A stretch of DNA of 64,000 bases, taken from the NCBI GenBank assembly GCA_963747965.1, contig CAVVGZ010000004.1, positions 124,001 through 188,000 on the forward strand, given 5' to 3'. The stretch comes from CAVVGZ01 sp963747965 (GTDB lineage Bacteria > Chloroflexota > Anaerolineae > Anaerolineales > Anaerolineaceae). The notes under the pieces were generated by a model. The model saw only the letters and a list, made by a program, of their open reading frames with translations. It did not search any database and was not told where the DNA came from. The translations under genes and the position numbers were made by a program. This document shows positions 1 to 8,380 of the stretch, in pieces; positions within the stretch are counted from its first letter, which is position 1, and each line of letters starts with the position of its first letter.

Positions 1-761
1 ACTTGAATTCGGAAGTAAAAGAGATCGTAACATCCGGAAGACAGGTTACCGGAATCAGGCTGACCGATGGCCGCTTGGAAAAAACAGATATCGTCATTTC
101 AAATGCAGATGCGGCCAATACCTATCGCAGCATGATCCCGGAAAAATACAGGAAAAAGAACAAGAATTCACGCTTCAGAAACATGCGTTTCAGCATGTCC
201 CTGTTCGTTATTTATTTCGGCACAAAAAGGCGTTATAACGAGACCGGTTTATTGCACCATAATATAATTCTGGGAAATCGCTATCAAGAAAATTTAAATG
301 ATATTTTCAATTTAAAAAAACTTCCGGATGATTTGTTGCTTTACCTTCACATGCCTACAGTGACCGATTCAAGCCTTGCTCCTGCAGGGCACGAGTCGTT
401 CATTCTGATCTCCCCGGTTCCCCATCTGGAAGCAGATGTGGCGTGGGACCAGACCGCACGTATTTATCGTGACCGGATAATGGAATTTTTGGAAGAAAAT
501 TACCTTCCGGATTTACGGGCTAATATTGTGGCAGAGCATTTTATCGATCCGCTTCATTTTAAAAACACATTGAACAGTTATAAGGGATCAGCCTACTCTG
601 TTGAACCCTTAATAACCCAATCTGCATGGTTTCGTCCCCACAACCGTTCAGAAGATTTCAAAAACCTTTTCCTGGTCGGCGCCGGTACCAATCCGGGAGC
701 TGGAATCCCAGGTGTTTTATCTTCAGCCAGGATAGTGGAAGCATTGATAGAAGGCTCATGA
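1..761 (+). CDS. crtI: Phytoene desaturase (CrtI family), 3' part
   Basis: FAD-dependent desaturase that introduces double bases into phytoene or a C30 analogue in carotenoid synthesis. The frame is open to the window edge, so the N-terminal Rossmann domain lies outside; the TTG at 3 is only the first possible start inside the window. About 252 residues are visible. The C-terminus carries the family signature FLVGAGTNPGAGIPGVLSSA, the FAD-contacting end of CrtI-type desaturases, preceded by conserved text ending in RPHNRS. The stop overlaps the next start (ATGA), and a squalene/phytoene synthase follows, as in a crt operon. Family assignment is firm; the exact substrate cannot be read. Confidence 0.88.
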   Translation, partial: LNSEVKEIVTSGRQVTGIRLTDGRLEKTDIVISNADAANTYRSMIPEKYRKKNKNSRFRNMRFSMSLFVIYFGTKRRYNETGLLHHNIILGNRYQENLNDIFNLKKLPDDLLLYLHMPTVTDSSLAPAGHESFILISPVPHLEADVAWDQTARIYRDRIMEFLEENYLPDLRANIVAEHFIDPLHFKNTLNSYKGSAYSVEPLITQSAWFRPHNRSEDFKNLFLVGAGTNPGAGIPGVLSSARIVEALIEGS

Positions 762-1063
762 TCCCTTCTCCAACGTGGACTCGCAGATTGATGGACCCTG
801 CCGATTTTTTTCTCCATGCTGGATTAACAGATTATTTGGGAAGGGAATATCCAAATATAATCCAATCATTTAAAACTATGATTCAAACGGATTCAATGCC
901 ATGTAACAGGATTTTTTTTGACCATTATTTAATTGAATGGGGAAATCAGCCTTTTATGAGCCTGCCTTTTTTTATGGGTGAAGGCTTCAAGTGCTATAAT
1001 GAAGACAATCGCGAATCGCTAAACAGGACTATCAGCGTTTCTCTGCAAATCTTTCGGCTTTGA
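758..1063 (+). CDS. Hypothetical 101-residue protein between crtI and crtB-like gene
   Basis: Not recognised. The ATG at 758 overlaps the crtI stop in an ATGA arrangement, which suggests translational coupling, and the frame runs for 101 codons. The product is rich in aromatic residues (Phe, Tyr) and Met and has no clear signal peptide or membrane helix. It could be a real small operon member, or the decayed remnant of a longer gene, since the next gene begins about 55-95 bases after its stop. Coding status is uncertain. Confidence 0.4.
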   Translation: MIPSPTWTRRLMDPADFFLHAGLTDYLGREYPNIIQSFKTMIQTDSMPCNRIFFDHYLIEWGNQPFMSLPFFMGEGFKCYNEDNRESLNRTISVSLQIFRL

Positions 1064-1117
1064 TTGGTTTTTGGGCTATAGAAATGCATCGAAATCCCTG
1101 AATAAAACAGGATAGGC

Positions 1118-2173
1118 TTGTTGCATAAATGCAGGCAAGATTGGAAAAATTTCAGGATGGTTAATACCACACAAAACAGGATGGAGATCGGAGAGTCCGG
1201 ACTTGATCATTGGGAGATCCTAAATCTTACCAGCCGGACTTTCTTCTTATCGATCAGACAATTACCTGAAATCATCGGCGAACCAATTTGCCTGGCTTAT
1301 CTCTTATTAAGAATCTCCGATTTCTTTGAAGACAATGCCTATATGCAGCCAGGGGAAAAAATTAAATGGTTGAACAGATGGGACCAGGCACTCAACGGAG
1401 GATCTTTTGCAGAAGATTGGCAAACCTCCTTGCAGCCATTTATTGCCAATGATCCCGAGGCGATGGCGGCTTATTACGCCGAAGAACTGTTTTCACAGTT
1501 CAAGCAGTTACCGATTGACCTTGTAAACAGCATTCTCATTCATGTCCGGGATACCACCCGGGGTATGGCTCGCTGGGTTTTGCGCGGCCCTCAGGTAAAT
1601 GTTGAGGAAGACATGGATGATTACATGTTTGAAGTTGCCGGCAGGGTTGGGTATTTGGTTACTGAGGTATTTGCCAAATATTCAGAAAGCATCCGCAAGA
1701 AAATCGATTTTCTCATGCCCCTGGCCAGGGAAACCGGGCTGGCGCTGCAAACAGTAAATATCCTCAGAGGATTAAGAAAGGATTTTGAACGGGGCTGGAT
1801 CTATATCCCGGACAGCTATTGCCAACAGGTCGGTCTGGTGCGTGAAGAAATGTTCGATCCAGGCAATCAGGATAAAGCCATGCAAATTGTTGAGATGCTG
1901 GCAGATAAATCTGAAAAACATCTCGAATCGGCAATGGAGTTGGTTAAAGCAATCCCCGCCAGCCAGCATAAAATGCGCCTGGCTATCCTCTGGCCGATTT
2001 TGTTTGCAGCGCGCACAGTATCCATCAGCCGGGACAACCTTTCTGTGCTAAGCGGGGAGGCAAAAATTCAACGAAATGAAATAAAAAAAATTATGCGGGA
2101 TACCACTTTATTTGGCTGGTCAAACAAATTTTTGGACCGCTATTACACCGGACTTATCTCCCAGAAGGTATAA
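1118..2173 (+). CDS. Squalene/phytoene synthase family protein
   Basis: Condenses two prenyl diphosphates head to head to give phytoene, squalene or dehydrosqualene. The text matches the trans-isoprenyl diphosphate synthase fold: SRTFFLSIRQLP near the N-terminus, a first acidic motif in LLRISDFFEDNAY (resembling the squalene synthase type), and the second motif region NILRGLRKDFERGWIYIP. The second motif normally reads NILRDxxED; here the first Asp is Gly, so activity or specificity may differ. Start is uncertain: TTG at 1118, ATG at 1157 (MVNTTQNR) or ATG at 1181. It follows crtI and probably shares its operon. Confidence 0.82.
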   Translation: MLHKCRQDWKNFRMVNTTQNRMEIGESGLDHWEILNLTSRTFFLSIRQLPEIIGEPICLAYLLLRISDFFEDNAYMQPGEKIKWLNRWDQALNGGSFAEDWQTSLQPFIANDPEAMAAYYAEELFSQFKQLPIDLVNSILIHVRDTTRGMARWVLRGPQVNVEEDMDDYMFEVAGRVGYLVTEVFAKYSESIRKKIDFLMPLARETGLALQTVNILRGLRKDFERGWIYIPDSYCQQVGLVREEMFDPGNQDKAMQIVEMLADKSEKHLESAMELVKAIPASQHKMRLAILWPILFAARTVSISRDNLSVLSGEAKIQRNEIKKIMRDTTLFGWSNKFLDRYYTGLISQKV

Positions 2174-2296
2174 CCCCCTCAACTATTTTATTAATACCTG
2201 TGCTGCGCGTCAGCAGCCCGAGCGAGGAGCAGATGGGGTATATCGAGAAGGTTATCGATTTGAGGATGGACGTGATCCGAAGGGTGAAGGCGCGGC

Positions 2297-2761
2297 TCAA
2301 GTTTTCGACGCCAGCGCCCGTTGGATATCCTTGATCCGGTGATCGGCAGCGTGTCCGTCGAGGTCGAAAGGCCATTCGGGCCTGTGCTCTTTGGCGCTGA
2401 ACCATTCCTGGGGAACCTCTTTCAGCGCGGCCAGCACATCCTGGTGAACCTGCCTGTGCCAGGCCAACACCTCCTGGGGTGAGCGATCATGCCAGCGCAA
2501 ATAAATGAGGTGGTTCCCGGCGGTTATGCCTAACCCACGTTCCTCGTCTGGCTGGGGCTGCCGCCTGGCAGAGCGGGCTACGTCAGCCTTCCAGTGGGTG
2601 ATGTGGGCCAGTACGTCTTTCACCGTCCAGGGCTCTTTCGACGCCGGGCGGGGAACTGACCGGTCCCAATCCTCCGGGGTGAGGTTGGCAACCAGCTGAT
2701 CCAGAAGCTGAAACTCGCGGATGGTCCGTTCAATCACTTCGTCTCGGGTATGGCGCATCAT
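2297..2761 (-). CDS. DinB/DfsB-family four-helix protein
   Basis: A 154-residue protein of the DinB-like superfamily (ClbS/DfsB-type), small four-helix-bundle proteins that usually bind a metal through three histidines; many are thiol-dependent transferases or have no known role. Seen: N-terminal helix TRDEVIERTIREFQLLDQLV, the motif WTVKDVLAHITHWK with a candidate ligand His, and the terminal DGHAADHRIKDIQ with further histidines. It is clearly more GC-rich than both neighbours and stands alone on the minus strand with no operon partner, so recent acquisition is possible. Substrate unknown. Confidence 0.8.
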   Translation of the reverse strand: MMRHTRDEVIERTIREFQLLDQLVANLTPEDWDRSVPRPASKEPWTVKDVLAHITHWKADVARSARRQPQPDEERGLGITAGNHLIYLRWHDRSPQEVLAWHRQVHQDVLAALKEVPQEWFSAKEHRPEWPFDLDGHAADHRIKDIQRALASKT

Positions 2762-3409
2762 GGCGTATAAAACCTCCAGGTAGATACTATAATAGCCCGT
2801 TTCCCGGTTGTCAAGAAAAATAAATTGGCTCTTGATTGCGCTCCGGCAGGCCTGTAAAACCGATTTTGGTCGTCTGCTCTGTTTGTTTTGGTGCCAGCGT
2901 CACTTCGACGCTTTATTTCCCATTTCTAAACTCAAGGTACCAGCAAAGTGAGATTGATGATGATTGATTCCGGGATTCCACGTCGAAAAATTTTACCAAC
3001 ATTTTCACTCCGGATGGGGGATGACGGTGGCTGTATTCACTTAACCGTAGCATTATCTCCTCCATTTAGCAACATTTTTTGTGATCCCTTCACAAATTCT
3101 CACATTGGAAATATTTTTCCCAGTCTGACTTTAATCGAAGTAACGGATTTGAGCTATGAAAAGGGGCGTTTTTTTCAGGGAAGACCGATATTAAAAACGA
3201 TGAACTGCTGCATTATCGCAGGCTCTTCGATGCTGGATATCCTGCAAAAATAATTGACCTGCTGTATCTATCATTTATGGGATCTTAAAAAGGTATTGTC
3301 CGTTGATTCTTTTAAAGTTAGAATTCATTGCTATTGCCACCGGATTGATTTACCATTAAACATCCAGGATGAACAGCAATCTTAATAGAAACCGGATATA
3401 TTTTTTCTT
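2762..3409. other. Intergenic region, no convincing gene
   Basis: About 650 bases separate the DinB-family gene from moaA. A 101-codon open frame on the plus strand (2948-3253) has no recognisable domain, atypical composition and no clear ribosome binding site, so it is not called. I looked for the tetraloop-rich architecture of a molybdenum-cofactor riboswitch ahead of moaA and did not recognise one. No tRNA or clear terminator is seen. Confidence 0.5.
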
Positions 3410-4396
3410 ATGCTTGAAGACAGCTTTCACCGCCAGATTACCTACCTGAGGATTTCGGTTACAGACCGCTGCAACCTGCGCTGTATCTACTGTATGCCCG
3501 CGGAGGGGATAAAGTGGCAGCCGCATACGGACATCCTGACGTATGAGGAGATTACCAATGTGGTCAAGACGGCCGCAGGGCTCGGAATCAACTCAATCCG
3601 GCTGACCGGGGGAGACCCGTTGGTCAGGAAGGGAATTACCCGCCTTGTTCGTCTTATTGCGGATATCCCACAGATTACAGATATAAGCCTGACAACCAAC
3701 GGCATTTTGCTTAAATCCATGGCAAAGGAACTGGCTGATTCCGGTCTGCATCGGGTAAACATCAGCCTGGATACCCTGGATGCAGAAAAATATGGTCGCA
3801 TCAACCGCTGTGGTTCGCTTAATCAGGTCTGGGAAGGCATCGAAGCAGCCGAGAAAGCGGGCATGAAGCCGATTAAAATTAACACCGTTGTCCTGCGTGG
3901 AATAAACGATGATGAATTGTTGGATCTTGCTGCTTTAAGCCTGGAGCATGCCTGGCAAATCCGGTTTATTGAGTACATGCCGGTATTCAAGCATCCATTA
4001 CCGGAAGGCGCAGCCATGTCAATGGAAAAGGTGTTCATCCCCGTCCAGGAAATGATGGTGAAATTGAACCACCTGGGATTGGAACCGGTAAACTCCGGGG
4101 TAGGCAAAGGCCCGGCAAGGGAATACAGGCTCAACCATGCTCCGGGCACGATTGGATTCATCTCGCCAATAGGGGAACATTTTTGCCAATCCTGCAACCG
4201 TCTGCGATTAACCGCTGACGGCAATCTGAGACCATGCTTATTAAGTGACCTGGAAATTCCCCTGCGCCAGGCACTTCGCAGCGGCGGGGAAATCCAGCCT
4301 CTTATTGAACAGGCAGTATCCCTGAAACCCCCCTGCCATCATCTTGATACAACACCGTCCTCCTATGCCCGCACGATGCGGGAAATTGGCGGGTAA
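3410..4396 (+). CDS. moaA: GTP 3',8-cyclase MoaA
   Basis: Radical-SAM enzyme that converts GTP to 3',8-cyclo-7,8-dihydro-GTP, the first step of molybdenum cofactor synthesis. 328 residues, normal for the family. The radical-SAM cluster is C21/C25/C28 in DRCNLRCIYC. The second 4Fe-4S cluster that holds GTP is visible as CQSCNR followed by DGNLRPC. The protein ends in Gly-Gly, the conserved MoaA tail needed for catalysis. The SAM-binding loop reads LTGGDPLVR, with Asp where Glu is usual. No other mo-genes are adjacent. The ATG at 3410 has little Shine-Dalgarno signal; the length fits. Confidence 0.95.
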   Translation: MLEDSFHRQITYLRISVTDRCNLRCIYCMPAEGIKWQPHTDILTYEEITNVVKTAAGLGINSIRLTGGDPLVRKGITRLVRLIADIPQITDISLTTNGILLKSMAKELADSGLHRVNISLDTLDAEKYGRINRCGSLNQVWEGIEAAEKAGMKPIKINTVVLRGINDDELLDLAALSLEHAWQIRFIEYMPVFKHPLPEGAAMSMEKVFIPVQEMMVKLNHLGLEPVNSGVGKGPAREYRLNHAPGTIGFISPIGEHFCQSCNRLRLTADGNLRPCLLSDLEIPLRQALRSGGEIQPLIEQAVSLKPPCHHLDTTPSSYARTMREIGG

Positions 4397-4399
4397 TCC

Positions 4400-4418
4400 A
4401 CCCTGAGGAAGGCAGGGT
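4400..4418. terminator. Small hairpin between convergent moaA and upp
   Basis: ACCCTG (4400-4405) and CAGGGT (4413-4418) form a 6-bp stem with a 7-base loop in the 21-base gap between two convergent genes; its 3' arm touches the upp stop. There is no T tract on either strand, so it is only a weak terminator candidate. Confidence 0.3.
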
Positions 4419-5044
4419 TACGCCGTTCCAAACTGGCGGTCACCGGCATCACCCAACCCCGGCACAATGTATCCATGTTCGTTCAACCGCTCATCCACCG
4501 CTGCAAGGTGGATCGGAACATCCGGATGGGCAGCAGTAAGGTATGAGATCCCCTCAGGAGCACCGATTATTCCGACAAATTTGATTTTCTTGACCCCCCA
4601 ATGCTTGAGGATATCTACAGTCGCCACTGCAGATCCACCGGTGGCCAGCATCGGGTCCAGGATCAGGCATACCGAAACAGTTGGCTCAACGGGGAGTTTG
4701 TTGTAGTACTGGACTGGCTTAAGGGTCTGTTCATCCCGGTAGAGACCAATATGCCAGACCTGGGAAGAAGGGAGCAATTCCCAAATTCCTTCCACCATCC
4801 CCAATCCTGCCCTTAATATCGGCACCAGGCCGATCTGGTCTTTCAGCGACAATCCACCTGTAATAGCCATGGGAGTTTCAATCTCAACAGGATTGGTCTC
4901 AAGGTCAGTTGTAGCCTCATAGACCATCAACAACGCAATCTCACGAACTAACTGGCGGAACTTCTCGTTTTCGGTGCTGGACTGGCGTAATATGGTTAAT
5001 TTATGTGCAATTAGGGGATGGTTAGATACCTTCACATTGGTCAT
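4418..5044 (-). CDS. upp: Uracil phosphoribosyltransferase
   Basis: Salvages uracil with PRPP to give UMP. The PRPP-binding loop is LDPMLATGGSAV and the uracil-binding C-terminal motif is YIVPGLGDAGDRQFGT, both intact. The start is placed at the ATG at 5044 (MTNVKVSNHPL), preceded by AGGAG at good spacing. This gives 208 residues, the usual family length; the frame remains open 14 codons upstream but without family similarity. The gene converges on moaA and diverges from ruvB, with about 110 bases of shared upstream region. Confidence 0.95.
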   Translation of the reverse strand: MTNVKVSNHPLIAHKLTILRQSSTENEKFRQLVREIALLMVYEATTDLETNPVEIETPMAITGGLSLKDQIGLVPILRAGLGMVEGIWELLPSSQVWHIGLYRDEQTLKPVQYYNKLPVEPTVSVCLILDPMLATGGSAVATVDILKHWGVKKIKFVGIIGAPEGISYLTAAHPDVPIHLAAVDERLNEHGYIVPGLGDAGDRQFGTA

Positions 5045-5142
5045 CAGACACTCCTGTTGGTCTTGTTCTTCAATAATTATATCCAAAGAGGCTGCTGATG
5101 ATGACCGTGCAGCGGGAAAAATTGGTGGGAATTGCTTTAAGG

Positions 5143-5148
5143 TATAAT
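5143..5148 (+). promoter_or_regulatory. Candidate -10 box directly upstream of ruvB
   Basis: A perfect TATAAT lies only seven bases before the ruvB ATG at 5156. A start of transcription 6-8 bases downstream would fall at or next to the start codon, giving an mRNA with almost no leader. A weak -35 (TTGGTG, 5122-5127) sits 15 bases upstream. No Shine-Dalgarno sequence is visible before the ATG, which fits a leaderless message. Confidence 0.45.
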
Positions 5149-5155
5149 CTCCTTC

Positions 5156-6193
5156 ATGGGTGATAATTCAACAAGGTTAATTCGTCCGGAAGCCAAACCA
5201 GATGACCGCCTGGACCAGGCTTTGCGGCCCAAGACCCTCAAGGAATTAATCGGGCAGGAACAGGTCAAAGAAAACCTGGCGATATTAATCGAAGCAGCCT
5301 GCCAGCGTAGTGAACCGCTCGATCATGTCTTATTTTACGGACCTCCCGGCCTGGGAAAAACTACCCTTGCGCATGTGCTGGCGAATGAAATGGGGGTCAA
5401 TATTAAAATTACCTCCGGGCCAGCCATTGAGCGTCCGGGAGACCTGGCCGCCATCCTGACCAACCTGCATGCCGGGGATATTCTCTTCATAGATGAGATC
5501 CACCGTTTAGGGCGGTCGATTGAGGAGGTGCTCTACCCGGCCATGGAAGATTTCGCCCTGGATGTGGTCATCGGTAAAGGTCCATCTGCCCGCTCCATCC
5601 GCCTCAAACTGCCCCGTTTTACTGTTGTTGGCGCAACCACCCGCCTGGCGCTGGTGACCTCGCCGCTGCGGGCGCGTTTCGGAGCCGTCTACCGCCTGGA
5701 TTATTACACCCAGGATGCCCTGGAAGAAATTGTCATCCGCGCCGCCCGGCTGCTGAACATCCATGCAGAACAGGCCGGCATCGAGGAAATCGCCCTGCGT
5801 GCCCGCGGCACGCCCCGGGTAGCCCTGCGCCTGCTGCGCAGAGTACGGGATTATGCCCAGGTACGCGCCAATGGCGAAATTACCCGTGTGGTGGCCGTTG
5901 AAGCCCAGGATTTATTGAACATCGATAAGTCCGGTTTGGATGAAGTTGACCGGCTGGTTTTACGCACAATCATCGAAAAATATGACGGTGGTCCGGTCGG
6001 ACTGAATACCATAGCCGCCTCCATCAGCGAGGAACCGGATACAATCATGGACGTCGTCGAACCCTACCTGCTGCAAATGGGTTTCATCAACCGCACACCC
6101 CAGGGCAGAATGGCAACCCAGCTGGCATATAACCATCTACACCTGCCCTACAACCGCAACGACAACCAGCAGCCCAAACTATTTGATCAGTGA
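5156..6193 (+). CDS. ruvB: Holliday junction branch-migration helicase RuvB
   Basis: AAA+ motor that, with RuvA, drives Holliday junction migration for RuvC. 345 residues, a standard length. Walker A is GPPGLGKTT (about residues 62-70), Walker B is FIDEIHR (about 114-120), sensor 1 is GATTR, and RARFG with its arginine finger follows. The C-terminal winged-helix region (GLNTIAASISEE, PYLLQMGFINRTPQGR) is complete. The GTG of queA overlaps the stop (GTGA), so the two are coupled, a common ruvB-queA pairing. Composition is GC-richer than in the flanking AT-rich parts. Confidence 0.97.
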   Translation: MGDNSTRLIRPEAKPDDRLDQALRPKTLKELIGQEQVKENLAILIEAACQRSEPLDHVLFYGPPGLGKTTLAHVLANEMGVNIKITSGPAIERPGDLAAILTNLHAGDILFIDEIHRLGRSIEEVLYPAMEDFALDVVIGKGPSARSIRLKLPRFTVVGATTRLALVTSPLRARFGAVYRLDYYTQDALEEIVIRAARLLNIHAEQAGIEEIALRARGTPRVALRLLRRVRDYAQVRANGEITRVVAVEAQDLLNIDKSGLDEVDRLVLRTIIEKYDGGPVGLNTIAASISEEPDTIMDVVEPYLLQMGFINRTPQGRMATQLAYNHLHLPYNRNDNQQPKLFDQ

Positions 6194-7208
6194 AAACATC
6201 CGATTTTGATTACACCCTCCCGCCGGAGAAGATCGCCCAGACGCCGGTTGAGCCGCGCCACGCCTCCCGCCTGCTGGTGCTGGAGCGAAGCACCGGTAAG
6301 ATTGAACATGCCCACTTCCGGGAGATTGGCAGCTACCTGGACCCAGGCGACCTGCTGGTGGTCAACCAGACACGTGTCATCCCGGCGCGCATGTACGCCC
6401 TCAAAGCACCGGAGGAAAAATTGAAATTCTACTGCTCAACAAAACCGGGGAGACCACCTGGGAGGTACTGGTTGGGGGAAAAAGGATGGATGCCGGGAAA
6501 CGCTTCTCGGTCATAGGCGGACCGCAGGGAGAAATCCTGGAAGTCCTGGAAGGATCCCGCCGCCTGGTGCAGTTTGACCAGCCGTTGAGCCGTTTTTCAA
6601 GACCGCCGGGCATGTGCCCCTGCCGCCCTACATCCACGAAACTCTGCAGGATGGGGAGCGCTACCAGACCGTCTATGCCACCATGCCGGGTTCTGCAGCC
6701 GCGCCAACCGCCGGGCTGCATTTTACCAACGAGCTGATGGAGAAACTTAAAGAACAGGGCATCAAATTTGCTTCCGTAACCCTGCAGGTGGGGCTGGATA
6801 CCTTTGCCCCGGTCACCGAGGAAGATGCAGAGGAGCATATCATCCACAGCGAAGACTGTTCCGTGCCTGAGGACGTGGTAGAAGCGGTTCGCCTCACCAA
6901 GGCTGCCGGAAAGCGGGTAGTGTCGGTGGGGACCACCAGCATGCGCATCACTGGAATCGGCGGCAGCCGGGGCAGAACCAGGGGAGATCCTGCGCCCGTT
7001 CGAAGGGCAGACCGGTTTATTCATCCTGCCGGGTTACTCTTTCAAAGTGGTGGATGCGCTGATCACCAACTTCCACCTGCCGCGTTCCACCCTGCTGATG
7101 CTGGTGAGCGCCTTTGCCGGGCGGGAGCGCATCCTGCAGACCTACCAGGCCGCCATAGAGGACGGCTACCGCTTTTATTCCTTCGGCGATGCCATGCTGA
7201 TATTATAG
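6190..7208 (+). CDS. queA: QueA tRNA ribosyltransferase-isomerase, frame broken three times
   Basis: Transfers ribose from SAM to preQ1-tRNA to form epoxyqueuosine. Family text covers the whole stretch but in shifting frames: FDYTLPPEKIAQTPVEPRHASRLLVL to about 6415; DAGKRFSVIGGPQGEILEVL to about 6595; GHVPLPPYIHETLQDGERYQT through VVSVGTTSMR to about 6945; then LPGYSFKVVDALITNFHLPRSTLL to the TAG at 7206. The first two shifts look like a lost base (the second in a T run near 6595), the third like an extra base near 6950. Overall length (1019 nt) is that of an intact queA, and every block is well conserved. Sequencing indels are therefore likelier than decay. Confidence 0.85.
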
Positions 7209-7538
7209 ATATGTCTTCGATAATTTCCGATCCGATAAACGTGTGACACCTGGGGTGAAAAAAATTCGTTATGGCATTATTCTATAATGTTAAAGAAAGA
7301 CGACTCCATTGGCATTCAATGCCAGAAAAACAGGCTGATAAAAAAACTCCGGGCGTCTATTTTAATATTTGAGGATCAAAACGAATTATTGATAATTTTC
7401 CCTGACATGAGTACAAAAGAAAAGGCCACCACCCAAAATGTTACATCCAACAATTTATTTTTTTTGTTACTCTGTTGAGGGGATTGTTACCGGGTAAAAT
7501 ATTTACGATCATATTCCAATATTGATGAAAAATTTCCC
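7209..7538. other. AT-rich intergenic region
   Basis: About 330 bases between queA and the uracil-DNA glycosylase gene. A TATAAT occurs at 7284-7289 without a convincing -35. A 63-codon frame (7287-7478) has no recognisable content and is not called. No RNA gene or strong terminator is seen. Confidence 0.4.
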
Positions 7539-8254
7539 ATGCAAAATTCCATGTCAGAATCGCTTCCAATTCCTGAGTTAAATAATTCCTGGGAAAATCT
7601 AAATCTGAGGATCACCAACTGCTGCAAAGTGCCCGCGTCTGGTGGCGCACCGGGAATCCATCGCAAAGACCCGGAAGAAAGCCTACATGGATTGGGAGTA
7701 CTGGGGCAAACCGGTTCCCGGCTTCGGGGACAGGAACGCCAGGCTGCTGCTGGTAGGGCTGGCACCCGGGGCACACGGCTCCAACCGCACCGGCAGGATG
7801 TTCACCGGCGACTCCTCCGGGATTTTTCTTTACAAAGCCTTGTACAAGGCGGGTTTCGCCAGCCAGCCGGATGCAATCGATATTAGATGATGGGTTATCC
7901 CTGCAGGATGCCTTTATCACCGCCGTTTGCCGCTGTGCCCCGCCCGATAACCGCCCGGCACCGCAGGAGATGGCAGATTGCCAGCCCTTTCTGCTGGAAG
8001 AAATGCATCTGCTAAATCACCTGTGCGGAATTGTTGCCCTGGGGCAGATTGCCTACGACCGGCTGCTGCGAATCTACCAGGTTGACTTCCGTACTGCCCC
8101 TAAATTCTCGCATGGGGGATTCCTGCCTGCTGGCGATGACCATCCCTGGATCCTGGCTTCCTACCACCCCAGCCGCCAGAATACCCAGACCGGCAGATTA
8201 ACTGGCAAGATGTTTGAAGCCATCTGGCAAAAGGCATCCGAAATGCTGCCCTGA
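7539..8254 (+). CDS. Family 5 uracil-DNA glycosylase (UdgB), frame broken twice
   Basis: Removes uracil and hypoxanthine from DNA. Family 5 features are clear: GLAPGAHGSNRTGRMFTGD (the motif in which Ala replaces the catalytic Asp of other families) and the C-terminal HPSRQNTQTGRLTG. A cysteine-rich N-terminus (CCK-CPRLVAHRE) and a later VCRCAPP suggest the 4Fe-4S cluster of this family. Three blocks lie in three frames: 7539 to about 7630, to about 7885, then 7871-8254. Each break can be healed by removing one base (near 7632, and near 7886 after the text DAIDI). Start is ATG 7539 or 7551. Probably one intact gene with indel errors. Confidence 0.8.
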
Positions 8255-8330
8255 TCCAGGTTCTTGCCTGGGTAATTGAGAATCTTCATTTTAATGATTT
8301 ACCTGTATAACCTTATCTGATTAAATGACC

Positions 8331-8359
8331 TTGTTGAAGCATGCACTAAATCCTATAAT
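8331..8359 (+). promoter_or_regulatory. Sigma-70-type promoter of the alpha/beta hydrolase gene
   Basis: TTGTTG (8331-8336), a 17-base spacer and TATAAT (8354-8359) lie just upstream of the ATG at 8381, which is preceded by AGGAAATGAT. The -10 is perfect; the -35 matches in its first three bases. Confidence 0.55.
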
Positions 8360-8380
8360 CACATAAGGCTAGGAAATGAT

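Noticed and set aside
2948..3253. 101-codon open frame upstream of moaA
   Set aside because: No recognised domain, odd composition and no SD; judged a chance frame in a long intergenic region.
3254..3409. Molybdenum cofactor riboswitch upstream of moaA
   Set aside because: No matching helix arrangement recognised; a covariance-model search would be needed to exclude it.
6190..7208. Programmed frameshifting or real decay of queA
   Set aside because: Three shifts at unrelated places with perfectly kept family text; indel errors explain it better.
7287..7478. 63-codon frame after queA
   Set aside because: AT-rich, no family text, follows no SD; likely non-coding.
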